64,000 bases of DNA from Meishania sp964351985. Lineage in GTDB: Bacteria > Bacteroidota > Bacteroidia > Flavobacteriales > Flavobacteriaceae. Below the pieces are notes generated by a model that was given only the letters and a program-made list of their open reading frames with translations, searched no databases and was not told the DNA's origin. Each line of letters opens with the position of its first letter. Positions within the stretch are counted from its first letter, which is position 1. Of the stretch, positions 18,301 through 25,927 are shown piece after piece. Both the position numbers and the translations under genes were made by a program. Where the stretch lies: contig CAYGPR010000004.1 in assembly GCA_964351985.1 (NCBI GenBank), positions 1-64,000 on the forward strand, written 5' to 3'.

Positions 18301-18543
18301 AACCGTTTTCCAGATACCGCCGCCGGTGGTTCCGAAATAATAGGTCATGGGTTGGCCTACCACGCCGGAGGAGGCGACACTGCGTCCGCCCCGAAACGGA
18401 CCTATATTACGCCATTTGAGACCGTGAAATGTGGAATCTTGAACTATGGTTGCAGGTTCGGTGTTTTTCTTTTTTCTGCGCTGTGCGTTAGATGTCAACG
18501 GAATAATTAACAAAACAACAAGCAATAGTCGGATGGTCTTCAT
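15397..18543 (-). CDS. secreted BNR/VPS10-like beta-propeller protein
   Basis: A 1048-residue exported protein (signal peptide to about residue 20, then a basic Arg-Arg-Lys-Lys-Lys stretch). Residues about 40-750 carry many Asp-box repeats of the Ser-x-Asp-x-Gly-x-x-Trp type (Ser-Thr-Asp-Ala-Gly-Lys-Thr-Trp, Ser-Thr-Asp-Gly-Gly-Ala-Asn-Trp, Thr-Ser-Asp-Tyr-Gly-Ala-Thr-Trp), as in sortilin/VPS10 and sialidase-like propellers. The C-terminal 300 residues have a strand-rich domain and a helical region. Often annotated as glycosyl hydrolase, but no catalytic set is evident. It is the last gene of the minus-strand hydrolase series. Confidence 0.82.
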   Translation of the reverse strand: MKTIRLLLVVLLIIPLTSNAQRRKKKNTEPATIVQDSTFHGLKWRNIGPFRGGRSVASSGVVGQPMTYYFGTTGGGIWKTVDDGITWKNISDGFLKTGTVGAIAVSESNPNIVIAGMGEHAARGVMTSMGDGVYKSTDAGKTWKHIGLDKTRHISDVIIHPTNPDIIFVAAQGAQYGPTSERGIYRSTDGGANWEKVLFVDEKTGASSLSMDMKNPLILYAAMWEHQRYPWTMESGGKGSALYKSSDGGTSWEKLKEGLPSAFGKAGISVSRANNELVFAVIEAEGEKAGVYRSDDAGKKWKQVNKDRINVTRSWYYMEIFADPQNENIVYVLNAPVTKSIDGGKTFSTVSVPHGDNHHLWINPKDNQKMINSNDGGANISNNGGKSWSSQQEQPTAQFYRVNTDNLVPYNVYGGQQDNSAIAIASRTNGRGIDWKDWYSVAGCESAYAAFDPDNPEFIFGGCYQGIIEKWVRATRSGKAIKEYPELALGNVPKDFKFRFNWNAPIISSPHDRNTIYHAGNVVFKTTDGGNSWEVVSPDLTRNDKSKQGPGGGPYTNEAAGGENYNTLMYLVESPHEKGVLWAGSDDGLIHITKDGGQNWENVTPSNLPEGIINSIEVSPHNPATAYAVVMRYKQMDLKPYIFKTSDYGATWASITNGITGDNTFVRVVREDPKRKGLLYAGTETGLFISLDDGKNWQPFQLNLPIVPINDLKFQTNDLVAATAGRSFWILDDVGAIQSLGNPKKPIEIFKPKNTYLLFGGSADENVPGLGQNPKNGVTMDYYLDKNADSLDLKLEVLKSGQVIRSYSNKKDKDFKSWPGGPSKPEVIPSKKGYNRFTWDFRRETLPAVDKVFAYGSYSGSRVGPGTYTLRLTFNETTSETEVTILPNPNVGGSAQDYSEQQQFLKEVEGAITNIHESVSKMRSAKTQLETYAKLLKDNDKAKDLLEKGKTLVERIETWEGKLIQPNQKTFQDVINYHNQLNAEFMELKDYADAAEPKVTKGAKERLQDLKNQWKTFETERDAIVNTEMQAYNEMYQSLGLPAIIMGE

Positions 18544-18568
18544 TTTCTATGATTTTAATGTTCTTGGT

Positions 18569-19864
18569 TCAATCTAATTTTTTATCCAGGTTCAATATGG
18601 TATTCAAAAGCACATTCGCCCCATTAGCCATGTCTTCGGCAGAGGTAAACTCTTCAGGCGAATGGCTGATACCACCTTTGCTAGGCACGAAGATCATTCC
18701 CGTGGGAGCAATGGTAGCGATATCTTGTGCATCGTGCCCGGCCCCGCTTGGCATGTAGTTTGTTGAAAGCCCCAATTTTTTAGCGGAATCTTCAATTTCT
18801 TTTTGGATGGAGGTGTCGGTCAATGCCGGATCTGCCGTTGTATCGAGTGGCCGGAATTCAATCTTCACATTTGAACTTTTTGCAATTTCCTCGCCTTTTT
18901 TCTTTATGGCCTGAAACACGCTTTCGATGACTTCGGAAGAAAGATCGCGAATTTCCAAGCTGGTCACGACTTTTCCGGGAATGACGTTCGGTGCGCCCGG
19001 TTCGGCTTTGATTCGTCCGACGGTAGCGACTTGGGCACCTTTAAAACCAGTGACCGTTTCGTTAACGGCCACAATAAATTTGGCCGCGGCCAAAAGTGCA
19101 TCTTGCCGAGCGTCCATTGGAGTGGTACCGGCATGGTTGGCAAAGCCGGTAAATTCGACATCCCACCATTTGAGTCCGACAATACCTTCTACGATGCCGA
19201 TGTCAAGATTCTCTTTGTCGAGAATTCCACCTTGTTCGATATGTAATTCCAAGAAGGCGGCCATATCGCCTTTTTCGCGTTTCACTGCGGAGATTTTGGT
19301 CGTATCCCCGCCGAGCCTCATAATTCCTTCTCCCATGGAATAGCCCGTCGTATTGACCACTTCAAAAGCTTTTTTGGATAAATGTCCGCTCATGGCGCGA
19401 CTTCCCATCACGCCTCCTTCTTCATTGGAAAAAATAATGACTTCCAAAGGATGCTTCGTTTTGACATTGTTCTCGTTCAAGGTCTGAATGACTTCCAAAG
19501 CCGCCATCGATCCTACGCATCCATCATAATTGCCGCCATTGGGTACCCTATCGATATGCGACCCGAACGAAATCGGTTTCAAATCAGATTTCTTTCCTTC
19601 GCGAATGCCAATAATATTTCCGGCAAAATCGATGGAGGTTTTTAGGCCCATATTCTCTAGTTCGTCAATGACCCATTTTCGTGCTTCGATATCGGCATCG
19701 CTAAAGGCCACCCGTTCGGTTTCGTCATTCTCTTGAAGTCCGAATTTGGCCAGCTCGAAAATTCGCGCTTCGAGCCGATTTTGATCGACCTTTTTTTGCG
19801 CATTTGCTGCAATGCCGAAAAAAATAAATGCTGATAGTATAAAATAGAAAATTTTCATAGTCAT
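18569..19864 (-). CDS. secreted M20-family hydantoinase/carbamoylase-type amidohydrolase
   Basis: A 431-residue enzyme with a signal peptide ending at Ala-Asn-Ala-Gln. It matches the N-carbamoyl-amino-acid amidohydrolase/allantoate amidohydrolase branch of M20: metal ligands in Ser-His-Ile-Asp-Arg-Val-Pro, the Tyr-Asp-Gly-Cys-Val-Gly loop, Asn-Glu-Glu-Gly-Gly, Leu-His-Ile-Glu-Gln-Gly, and the late Gly-Ala-Gly-His-Asp-Ala-Gln segment. It would hydrolyse an N-carbamoyl or ureido bond; export to the periplasm is unusual for the cytoplasmic family members. It sits 25 bases before the BNR gene and six bases after the Rieske gene. Confidence 0.85.
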   Translation of the reverse strand: MTMKIFYFILSAFIFFGIAANAQKKVDQNRLEARIFELAKFGLQENDETERVAFSDADIEARKWVIDELENMGLKTSIDFAGNIIGIREGKKSDLKPISFGSHIDRVPNGGNYDGCVGSMAALEVIQTLNENNVKTKHPLEVIIFSNEEGGVMGSRAMSGHLSKKAFEVVNTTGYSMGEGIMRLGGDTTKISAVKREKGDMAAFLELHIEQGGILDKENLDIGIVEGIVGLKWWDVEFTGFANHAGTTPMDARQDALLAAAKFIVAVNETVTGFKGAQVATVGRIKAEPGAPNVIPGKVVTSLEIRDLSSEVIESVFQAIKKKGEEIAKSSNVKIEFRPLDTTADPALTDTSIQKEIEDSAKKLGLSTNYMPSGAGHDAQDIATIAPTGMIFVPSKGGISHSPEEFTSAEDMANGANVLLNTILNLDKKLD

Positions 19865-19869
19865 AAACT

Positions 19870-20865
19870 TTAATAATCCAAGCCCTGTTTTTTCATCGCT
19901 CGGCGATAATTCATGGCGACTGTATCGAATTTTAGATGCAGTTCTTCCGTAAAATCAAAGGGAACTTGTTCTGGTCGTTGCGATTCAACGATTCGTTTAT
20001 CCTGATCAAAAATGACCTGTTCAAAATTCTGTAAAATCGTATCTGGTTCGTCCAAGTTATAGTTGCGGCCAATAATGCAAAAGCCCCTGCATTTATTTTG
20101 GGATATAGGCTGAGAGGCAAAAAAATACACCATGCCCTTTTCGCCGCCCCATCCGAGGCGCAGAACTATGGTATAAGGTAAATGAAGCTGATAGGTACTA
20201 CGCCGTTCAGGTTTGACCACATCATCATTTGCGAATACGGGAAAATCATCGGTATTGCTGGCCTCTGGCCGTACCACGGAGTAATGAAGAACCGATTCTT
20301 TAGTTTCGACCTTACATTCGGGCACTTTCGGTCGTTCGGGATCGCCTAAAAGTCCGGGATGTACCCAGGGGAAATGCCCAAAATCGGTAAAGTTCTCCAC
20401 TTGACGAGAACTGTCGCTTTTCCAATCGAAGGGGCCAGTGTTGACTAATTTCCATGAGCCATCTTCGTATTCAGGGATTTCCGGTAGTGGGTAAACAGGT
20501 TCTTTTAAGGCCACCCATACCAGTCCGAATTTTTCCTGACAATGGTATACGGGAGTTTTAGCCTTATCAGGTATTTGGGCCTCTGGCGCCTGGGGAATAA
20601 GTACACAGTCTCCCTTTTTGTCATATTGCCAGGCGTGATAAGGGCAGACGAGACAATCATCCTTTATCCAACCTAAAGAAAGAGCGGTTCCCCTATGGAT
20701 GCATAAATCTCGCATGGCATGTACTTTGCCATCCGATGTGCGCCAGATGACCACGGCTTGATCAAGCAGAAAAGTACCGTAAGGCTGCTCTTTTATTTCA
20801 TGTCCATAACCTACTGGATGCCAACAAGCATACAATTTCCTAGGAAATGTTTTTTGTTCGGTCAT
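19870..20865 (-). CDS. Rieske non-heme iron oxygenase, alpha subunit type
   Basis: A 331-residue cytoplasmic oxygenase. The Rieske cluster ligands are Cys55/His57 and Cys74/His77. The mononuclear iron site is in Glu-Asn-Phe-Thr-Asp-Phe-Gly-His-Phe-Pro-Trp-Val-His (about residues 148-160), giving the Asp-x-x-His-x4-His pattern of VanA/phthalate-oxygenase-like enzymes that demethylate or hydroxylate aromatic or other ring substrates. No dedicated reductase gene is adjacent, so electrons must come from elsewhere. It lies within a run of exported hydrolases with gaps of 5-11 bases, suggesting a shared catabolic path. Confidence 0.87.
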   Translation of the reverse strand: MTEQKTFPRKLYACWHPVGYGHEIKEQPYGTFLLDQAVVIWRTSDGKVHAMRDLCIHRGTALSLGWIKDDCLVCPYHAWQYDKKGDCVLIPQAPEAQIPDKAKTPVYHCQEKFGLVWVALKEPVYPLPEIPEYEDGSWKLVNTGPFDWKSDSSRQVENFTDFGHFPWVHPGLLGDPERPKVPECKVETKESVLHYSVVRPEASNTDDFPVFANDDVVKPERRSTYQLHLPYTIVLRLGWGGEKGMVYFFASQPISQNKCRGFCIIGRNYNLDEPDTILQNFEQVIFDQDKRIVESQRPEQVPFDFTEELHLKFDTVAMNYRRAMKKQGLDY

Positions 20866-20875
20866 TTTTACGTAT

Positions 20876-22354
20876 TTAGAATGAATCTTTTTTCTTTTCG
20901 GGATTTCTTGCCCTTTGTAAAAGTTCGTTCAAAGCGCTTCTATCCAAATATTTTCCTTGTTTGATTACAGCAGTGATCTTTCTGGTATTGTCTATATTTT
21001 CGAGTGGATTGGCATCCAAGATAACCATATCGGCCCACATATTTTCTTGAATACGTCCTAGTTCATTCTCCATTTCGAAGTATTTTGCGGGATTTAAGGT
21101 TGCCGTTTTGATTGCTTCCAAAGGTGTTAGTCCGACTTCCACTAATAAAGCCAATTCTTGGTGTAGGCTACGGCCTGGGGTCAAAAAGAAAATGGGAGCA
21201 TCGGTACCTGCCATGATGGGTATATCGGCTCGGTGCATTTTGCCCACGATATTCAAGAACCATTTAGAATATTGATGTCCTGAATTTTGTACGGGTTCTT
21301 TCATGATAATTTCAATCTCCTGTTTCCAGGAAGTAGCTATGGTATCTGGCAATGCCTCAAAACTTTCTTGCCAATCAGCATCAGCGAAATATCGTGTGCT
21401 ATATGCTTTTGCCAAAGTAAGGGTAGGAATTTGCCAGGTGTCATTTTCAGCGATTACTTCCAGCACTTCCGAGGCCTTGTTTTCATCGTAATTATTGATG
21501 GCGTTGATTCGTTGCAGTTGATGAATTTGTGTACGCAGTGCGGCACCTTCAAGGTTTTTTTCGTTTTCAAGAATGTTTCGTCTTTGAAGTAAAAGCTCAT
21601 CAGTATTGGATGCAAACGAAAATTCGACATTGCGAATATGCTCCATGCTGTTCAACCCTGCATTCGAAGCACTAGTGACATCCATACTTAACGGAATGTG
21701 ACCTGTAACTTTAAGTCCTTTTTCTTTGGCAAGCCGCATAATGGTCATAAACTGCTCAGGACTCAGCATCTCGTAAGCCTTCAGAAAATCAACGCCAAGG
21801 CTGTCAAGTTCGTTTATCTTTTTTTCGATTTCCACTTCAGAACCCAATCCGACAGAAAGTGGTGGATGGTCTGGGTCACTACCGTCATATACATTTGGTT
21901 TTCCATCGAGAAGTGGCCCCGCTATCATGACCCGAGGGGCGTCCGTCGGATTGGCCAATGACGCATCCTTCCATTTTTTTACGAATTCCATGCGGCCCCC
22001 TGTATCTCTCACACTGGTTATGCCATAAGCCAAAAATAAGTTGAACATGCTCGGGGCCAACGATTCGATATAGGCAAAATGCATATGAGAATCCCAAAGA
22101 CCGGGCATGAGAAATTTTCCGGTGCCATCTATAATTTCGTTATCCGCAGAAAGTTGTATCTGATTTGATGGAATGACGTTATGAATTTTACCATCCTTAA
22201 CAATAACGGTCTGATTCTCGATAAGACCCTTTTCAGGATCGATAACGGAAATATTTTCGATGCAGTAGGCTTCCTCAAAAACTTCTCCCTTAGGGCGACA
22301 ATTGACAAATAAAGTAAATATTAAAAAGGCCGAAAGTAATCGGGAGGTCTGCAT
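20876..22354 (-). CDS. amidohydrolase-family lipoprotein
   Basis: A 492-residue metal-dependent hydrolase anchored as a lipoprotein (Phe-Val-Asn-Cys-Arg, Cys near residue 19). The amidohydrolase TIM-barrel signature is present: His-x-His in Asp-Ser-His-Met-His, a Lys in Leu-Lys-Ala-Tyr, His in Val-Thr-Gly-His-Ile and Met-Glu-His-Ile, and the final Asp in Ala-Gly-Thr-Asp-Ala-Pro. The flanking beta-sandwich is typical of imidazolonepropionase/prolidase-like members. Substrate unknown. It is translated from a gene packed between the Rieske (10-base gap) and M28 (11-base gap) genes. Confidence 0.87.
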   Translation of the reverse strand: MQTSRLLSAFLIFTLFVNCRPKGEVFEEAYCIENISVIDPEKGLIENQTVIVKDGKIHNVIPSNQIQLSADNEIIDGTGKFLMPGLWDSHMHFAYIESLAPSMFNLFLAYGITSVRDTGGRMEFVKKWKDASLANPTDAPRVMIAGPLLDGKPNVYDGSDPDHPPLSVGLGSEVEIEKKINELDSLGVDFLKAYEMLSPEQFMTIMRLAKEKGLKVTGHIPLSMDVTSASNAGLNSMEHIRNVEFSFASNTDELLLQRRNILENEKNLEGAALRTQIHQLQRINAINNYDENKASEVLEVIAENDTWQIPTLTLAKAYSTRYFADADWQESFEALPDTIATSWKQEIEIIMKEPVQNSGHQYSKWFLNIVGKMHRADIPIMAGTDAPIFFLTPGRSLHQELALLVEVGLTPLEAIKTATLNPAKYFEMENELGRIQENMWADMVILDANPLENIDNTRKITAVIKQGKYLDRSALNELLQRARNPEKKKDSF

Positions 22355-22365
22355 TGAAATCCATT

Positions 22366-23919
22366 TTAATTCTGTCCTCCATTGCGTTCAGGGCTACGCG
22401 GCTCAGGCCAAGTGCGCTGTTCCCCGGTTCTCGGGTTGATACCTAAGACCGCTTTTTCACGTGAAGTTTTTTCGGAGTCTTCACAAGCCATATAAGTCAA
22501 GATAGCAGTCAGAATCGCATTGTTGCGAACATCGTCGAAAACGATTTTGTCATAGGTATCAAGATTGGTGTGCCACGTATAGTTCCAATAGCTCCAACTT
22601 AAGGAGCTCAACGAAAATCCAGGCGCGCCAGCTGAGACGAAGGAAGCGTAGTCTGACCCACCACCTCCAGGACTTCCGGGAAACGTAGTTTCGATGTGTT
22701 GCGTGATGTCTTGGGGAACAGCTTCCAACCATTTGCCCAAATAATCGTAGGCATGTAAAAATCCTTGTCCGGAAATATTCACGACACGCCCAGTACCGTT
22801 ATCTTGATTGAAAAGGGCCTGCATATTTTCAACAATATCCGGATGGTCCTCCACAAAAGACGCCGAGCCGTTCAACCCTTGTTCCTCGCTGCCCCAGTGT
22901 CCGACAATAATCGTCCGTTTCGGATTTGGATATACTTTTTTAAGTATTCGTGCGGCCTCCAACATGGTAATCGTTCCGGTGCCATTGTCGGTGGCCCCTG
23001 TGGCTCCGTCCCAAGAATCGAAATGGGCCGAAAGAATGACGTATTCATTGGGAAGTTCTTTTCCGGGAATGGTGGCAATAGTATTAAAAGTGGGTACCGT
23101 ACCCAATTCCTTGGATTCGGCCACGATCTTTATTTTCGGATTGTCGCCGTGCTCGACCATTCGGTACAGCATTCCATAATCTTCCAACGAAATATCGACC
23201 GCAGGTATTTTTTTAGTGCCTGCGCTAAAAATCTTATTGGCCCCGAAACCATCTGACCAGCGGGATTGTACGATACCGACGGCACCGGCTTTTTCCAGGG
23301 CTTCATTAATGTTACGGCTCGTGTAGCCGATATTTCGGAAATTCTGTCGCCAGGCCTCTTCTAGAGAATCTCGATGTTTTTTCATTTTATCGAACGATTC
23401 CGGGGTAGCGAATTCTTCCCAGTTGTAATCAGGTCTTCCGGTCGGTTGTTCCATAGAGACCATCACGAACTTTCCTTTTGCATTGGGCAGCCATTTCACG
23501 AATTCCAAAGAATCGGACACCATGGGCAGGGCGATCAAATTGGCGGTAATTCCTTTTGGACCGGTACTCGGGTTCCATGCCAATTGCATACCACTTAATG
23601 AAACCACTCTTGGTTCGACCATATCGATATGGGTAATACCGCGTTGCCAACCGCGCCACTTGCCCCATTCTTCGTTTTTGGCTTCTATGCCCCATTTTTT
23701 ATAGGTGGCTACCGCCCAATCATGGGCAGCTTTCATTTGTGGTGTACCCACCAAACGTGGGCCGATGACATCTATCAGTTCATGGGCGAGTTGTTCCAAT
23801 TGTGAGTTCTCATTGGCTTCTTTTTGAATGGCGGCAACGATTTCATCGGTCGATTGTGCTGATAAAAATGTTCCACAGATAAAAAGCGCGAAAAGAGTGG
23901 ATAGTAGTTGTTTTTTCAT
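22366..23919 (-). CDS. secreted M28-family zinc aminopeptidase
   Basis: A 517-residue exported peptidase (signal cleaved near Leu-Ser-Ala-Gln). A protease-associated-like insert (about 130-290) precedes the M28 catalytic domain. Zinc ligands and catalytic residues are visible: Ala-His-Phe-Asp-Ser, Ala-Thr-Asp-Asn-Gly-Thr-Gly, Gly-Ser-Glu-Glu-Gln-Gly, Asn-Gln-Asp-Asn-Gly and Thr-Trp-His-Thr-Asn-Leu-Asp. The C-terminus is Pro/Arg/Glu-rich. It is the first gene of the hydrolase/Rieske set and probably feeds peptides or amides to the enzymes that follow. Confidence 0.87.
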   Translation of the reverse strand: MKKQLLSTLFALFICGTFLSAQSTDEIVAAIQKEANENSQLEQLAHELIDVIGPRLVGTPQMKAAHDWAVATYKKWGIEAKNEEWGKWRGWQRGITHIDMVEPRVVSLSGMQLAWNPSTGPKGITANLIALPMVSDSLEFVKWLPNAKGKFVMVSMEQPTGRPDYNWEEFATPESFDKMKKHRDSLEEAWRQNFRNIGYTSRNINEALEKAGAVGIVQSRWSDGFGANKIFSAGTKKIPAVDISLEDYGMLYRMVEHGDNPKIKIVAESKELGTVPTFNTIATIPGKELPNEYVILSAHFDSWDGATGATDNGTGTITMLEAARILKKVYPNPKRTIIVGHWGSEEQGLNGSASFVEDHPDIVENMQALFNQDNGTGRVVNISGQGFLHAYDYLGKWLEAVPQDITQHIETTFPGSPGGGGSDYASFVSAGAPGFSLSSLSWSYWNYTWHTNLDTYDKIVFDDVRNNAILTAILTYMACEDSEKTSREKAVLGINPRTGEQRTWPEPRSPERNGGQN

Positions 23920-24020
23920 TTTCTTAGAGTTATTTGAATAGCGGAAACTAATATAAGGATAAATAGGAATTCAACCTCTTTGGGAACAAGGAAAGATAGG
24001 TAGTATGAAAAGACTGTTCG

Positions 24021-24509
24021 TTATTGATTTATCGCCGCAAACTCCTTAAGACGTTCTTGATACATTACAATTATCGATTCGGGATTCCATTCGTCATTTT
24101 CGGTCTTGCCATGACCTAACGAAATATATGTGGCGAGTTCGCCTTTTTCAAAATAGAATTCACAGTTCCATGCCACTTGGGTAAAAGAGTTTAGGGGCAT
24201 AAAATTTTCGGTTTCCTTGGCGTAGCACAGTTGGCCTTCTTTCTCAAAATAGATTTCCTGATAAAAAGTCTGTCCGGAATGTGATTCTATTTGGATGATG
24301 CGGTTGCCGTTTTCAAGATTGCAGACTTTCCAGAATTCGGTTTTTGCGTCCGCGTTCGTTACTGCATTTTTCTGTTGGATGGAACATTCCTTTTGATTTG
24401 CTTGGAAAAGTATGTTGATCTCGGTGCGGAGTTCCCTTTCTCCCTTCGAAGACTGTGCCATGGCGAAACCAACGATCGATATACAGATAAGCAACATTAT
24501 TCTTCGCAT
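24021..24509 (-). CDS. small secreted protein, unknown function
   Basis: A 162-residue protein with a signal peptide (cleavage near Ala-Met-Ala-Gln). It has paired cysteines and a strand-rich core; no family recognised. The start lies 11 bases after the stop codon of the aryl-CoA ligase, so it may be the last gene of the flexirubin transcript, or an unrelated neighbour read through from it. Confidence 0.65.
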   Translation of the reverse strand: MRRIMLLICISIVGFAMAQSSKGERELRTEINILFQANQKECSIQQKNAVTNADAKTEFWKVCNLENGNRIIQIESHSGQTFYQEIYFEKEGQLCYAKETENFMPLNSFTQVAWNCEFYFEKGELATYISLGHGKTENDEWNPESIIVMYQERLKEFAAINQ

Positions 24510-24520
24510 AGTATGTCGGT

Positions 24521-25813
24521 TTAGTTCTTGCGCATATCTATCACGCTCACTGGCTTCCTTCCCAACTTCGACATCCTTAATTTATTTATTTCTGCTTTCG
24601 GACGGAACTCTAGATTGGGCGTAACCCGAAGTTTGGATCTGAAGTGGTCTTTAATATCCTGTAGCAACTCTTCGGAAGGATTTTTGGATGCGATTTTGAT
24701 TAGGATTTCATCGGTACCGATGTCATTGTGATAAATTTCGATGACAAAACTATCCACCTCTGGGAAATCGTTCAAAGCATTGTGCATTGCGGGAGGATAT
24801 AGCGTAGTGCCCTTATATTTGATCATCTGTTTTTTGCGACCGACCACTGGGCCAAGACGTCTTGTATTTCTACCACAAGAACATGGGTCGTCATGTGAGA
24901 TAACGATATCACCTGTCTTAAAGCGTAAAAGGGGCATGGCTTCGACGCCCAAAGTGGTAACCACAAGCTCGCCCTCTGTTCCGGCCGGAACGGGATTATC
25001 ATCTTCGTCCAAGATTTCGGTAATGATCAATTCGGGGTGTTGGTGTCCGCCTTGTTGTTCGGTACATTCCGTAAAAGCAGTGCTCATTTCGGTGCTAGCA
25101 TAGGTGGAATACAGTTCAATGTCCCAGGCGGATTTGATTTTCTTTCCCAAAGTATTCAACGAAAAATCCTGTTCGCGCAACGATTCACCGATGCAAATGG
25201 CTCCCTTGATTCCTGAAGCATTCAAATATATATTGTGCTGATGTGCGTACTCAATCAATATCAATAGGAAAGAAGGCACCACGATTAAATAGGTAGGTTT
25301 GAATTTTTGAATGGTATCCCATTGCAGTTCGGGAATACCTGCGCCTACTCGAATAATTCCAGCACCCAATTTTCTGGCACCCAAAAAATAGGCCAGCCCA
25401 GCCATAAAACGGCGGTCGATGGTCGTGGTCAGTTGCAGAATATCGTCTTTGGTCACATCGGCACAAGCAAAAGAAATCGCCTCGTTAAAGGCCAATCGAT
25501 CCAGATCGGCATCGGTCAGACCAATGGTTACGGGTTCGCCCAAGGTGCCCGACGTGGTTACGAAATCCACTATTTTGTTCTTAGGGACGCATATAAAATC
25601 GTCATTGTATTGTTGCAATTCTTCTTTGGAAGTGGTCGGAATTTTGTCCAAATCTTCCAAAGTTTGAATAGCGTCAGAACTAATTTTATGTCTTCGGAAC
25701 AACCGACGGTAGTAGGGCGAATGGGCATTCAGGTATTTAAAAAGTTCTTGAAGTTTTTTCTCTTGAAAGGCCTTTATCTCGGCCGTGGATACTTTTTCGA
25801 TTTCTGGAATCAT
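24521..25813 (-). CDS. phenylacetate-CoA ligase-like AMP-forming aryl-acid ligase
   Basis: A 430-residue adenylate-forming enzyme of the PaaK group. The ATP-binding P-loop is Thr-Thr-Ser-Gly-Thr-Leu-Gly-Glu-Pro (about 85-93). Other segments include Thr-Tyr-Ala-Ser-Thr-Glu and Arg-Phe-Lys-Thr-Gly-Asp, with a small C-terminal lid domain ending in the basic Gly-Arg-Lys-Pro region. It would activate an aromatic acid as adenylate and transfer it to CoA or ACP. In this cluster the natural substrate is 4-coumarate or a related cinnamate made by the ammonia-lyase. Substrate choice is inferred from context. Confidence 0.85.
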   Translation of the reverse strand: MIPEIEKVSTAEIKAFQEKKLQELFKYLNAHSPYYRRLFRRHKISSDAIQTLEDLDKIPTTSKEELQQYNDDFICVPKNKIVDFVTTSGTLGEPVTIGLTDADLDRLAFNEAISFACADVTKDDILQLTTTIDRRFMAGLAYFLGARKLGAGIIRVGAGIPELQWDTIQKFKPTYLIVVPSFLLILIEYAHQHNIYLNASGIKGAICIGESLREQDFSLNTLGKKIKSAWDIELYSTYASTEMSTAFTECTEQQGGHQHPELIITEILDEDDNPVPAGTEGELVVTTLGVEAMPLLRFKTGDIVISHDDPCSCGRNTRRLGPVVGRKKQMIKYKGTTLYPPAMHNALNDFPEVDSFVIEIYHNDIGTDEILIKIASKNPSEELLQDIKDHFRSKLRVTPNLEFRPKAEINKLRMSKLGRKPVSVIDMRKN

Positions 25814-25841
25814 ATTTTAAAAAGGATTAACCCTTTGATAA

Positions 25842-25911
25842 TGGAACTCAGATGACGCTGATTATTATGATTTATCTGCTTTGATCTGCCCAATCTGCGT
25901 TATCGACGTTC
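25842..25911. repeat. dispersed repeat fragment related to the one at 52.6 kb
   Basis: It shares the run CAGATGACGC-(T/G)-GATTATTATGATTT with the element at 52640-52737 and includes a CTGCGTTATC end. It fills most of the 114-base gap between the CoA ligase and the C45-type gene. Confidence 0.6.
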
Positions 25912-25927
25912 TATTTATGAAGGTATA

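Noticed and set aside
25307..25855. Plus-strand open frame of about 180 codons opposite the aryl-CoA ligase
   Set aside because: Antisense to a well-supported gene; the amino-acid pattern follows its codon structure.
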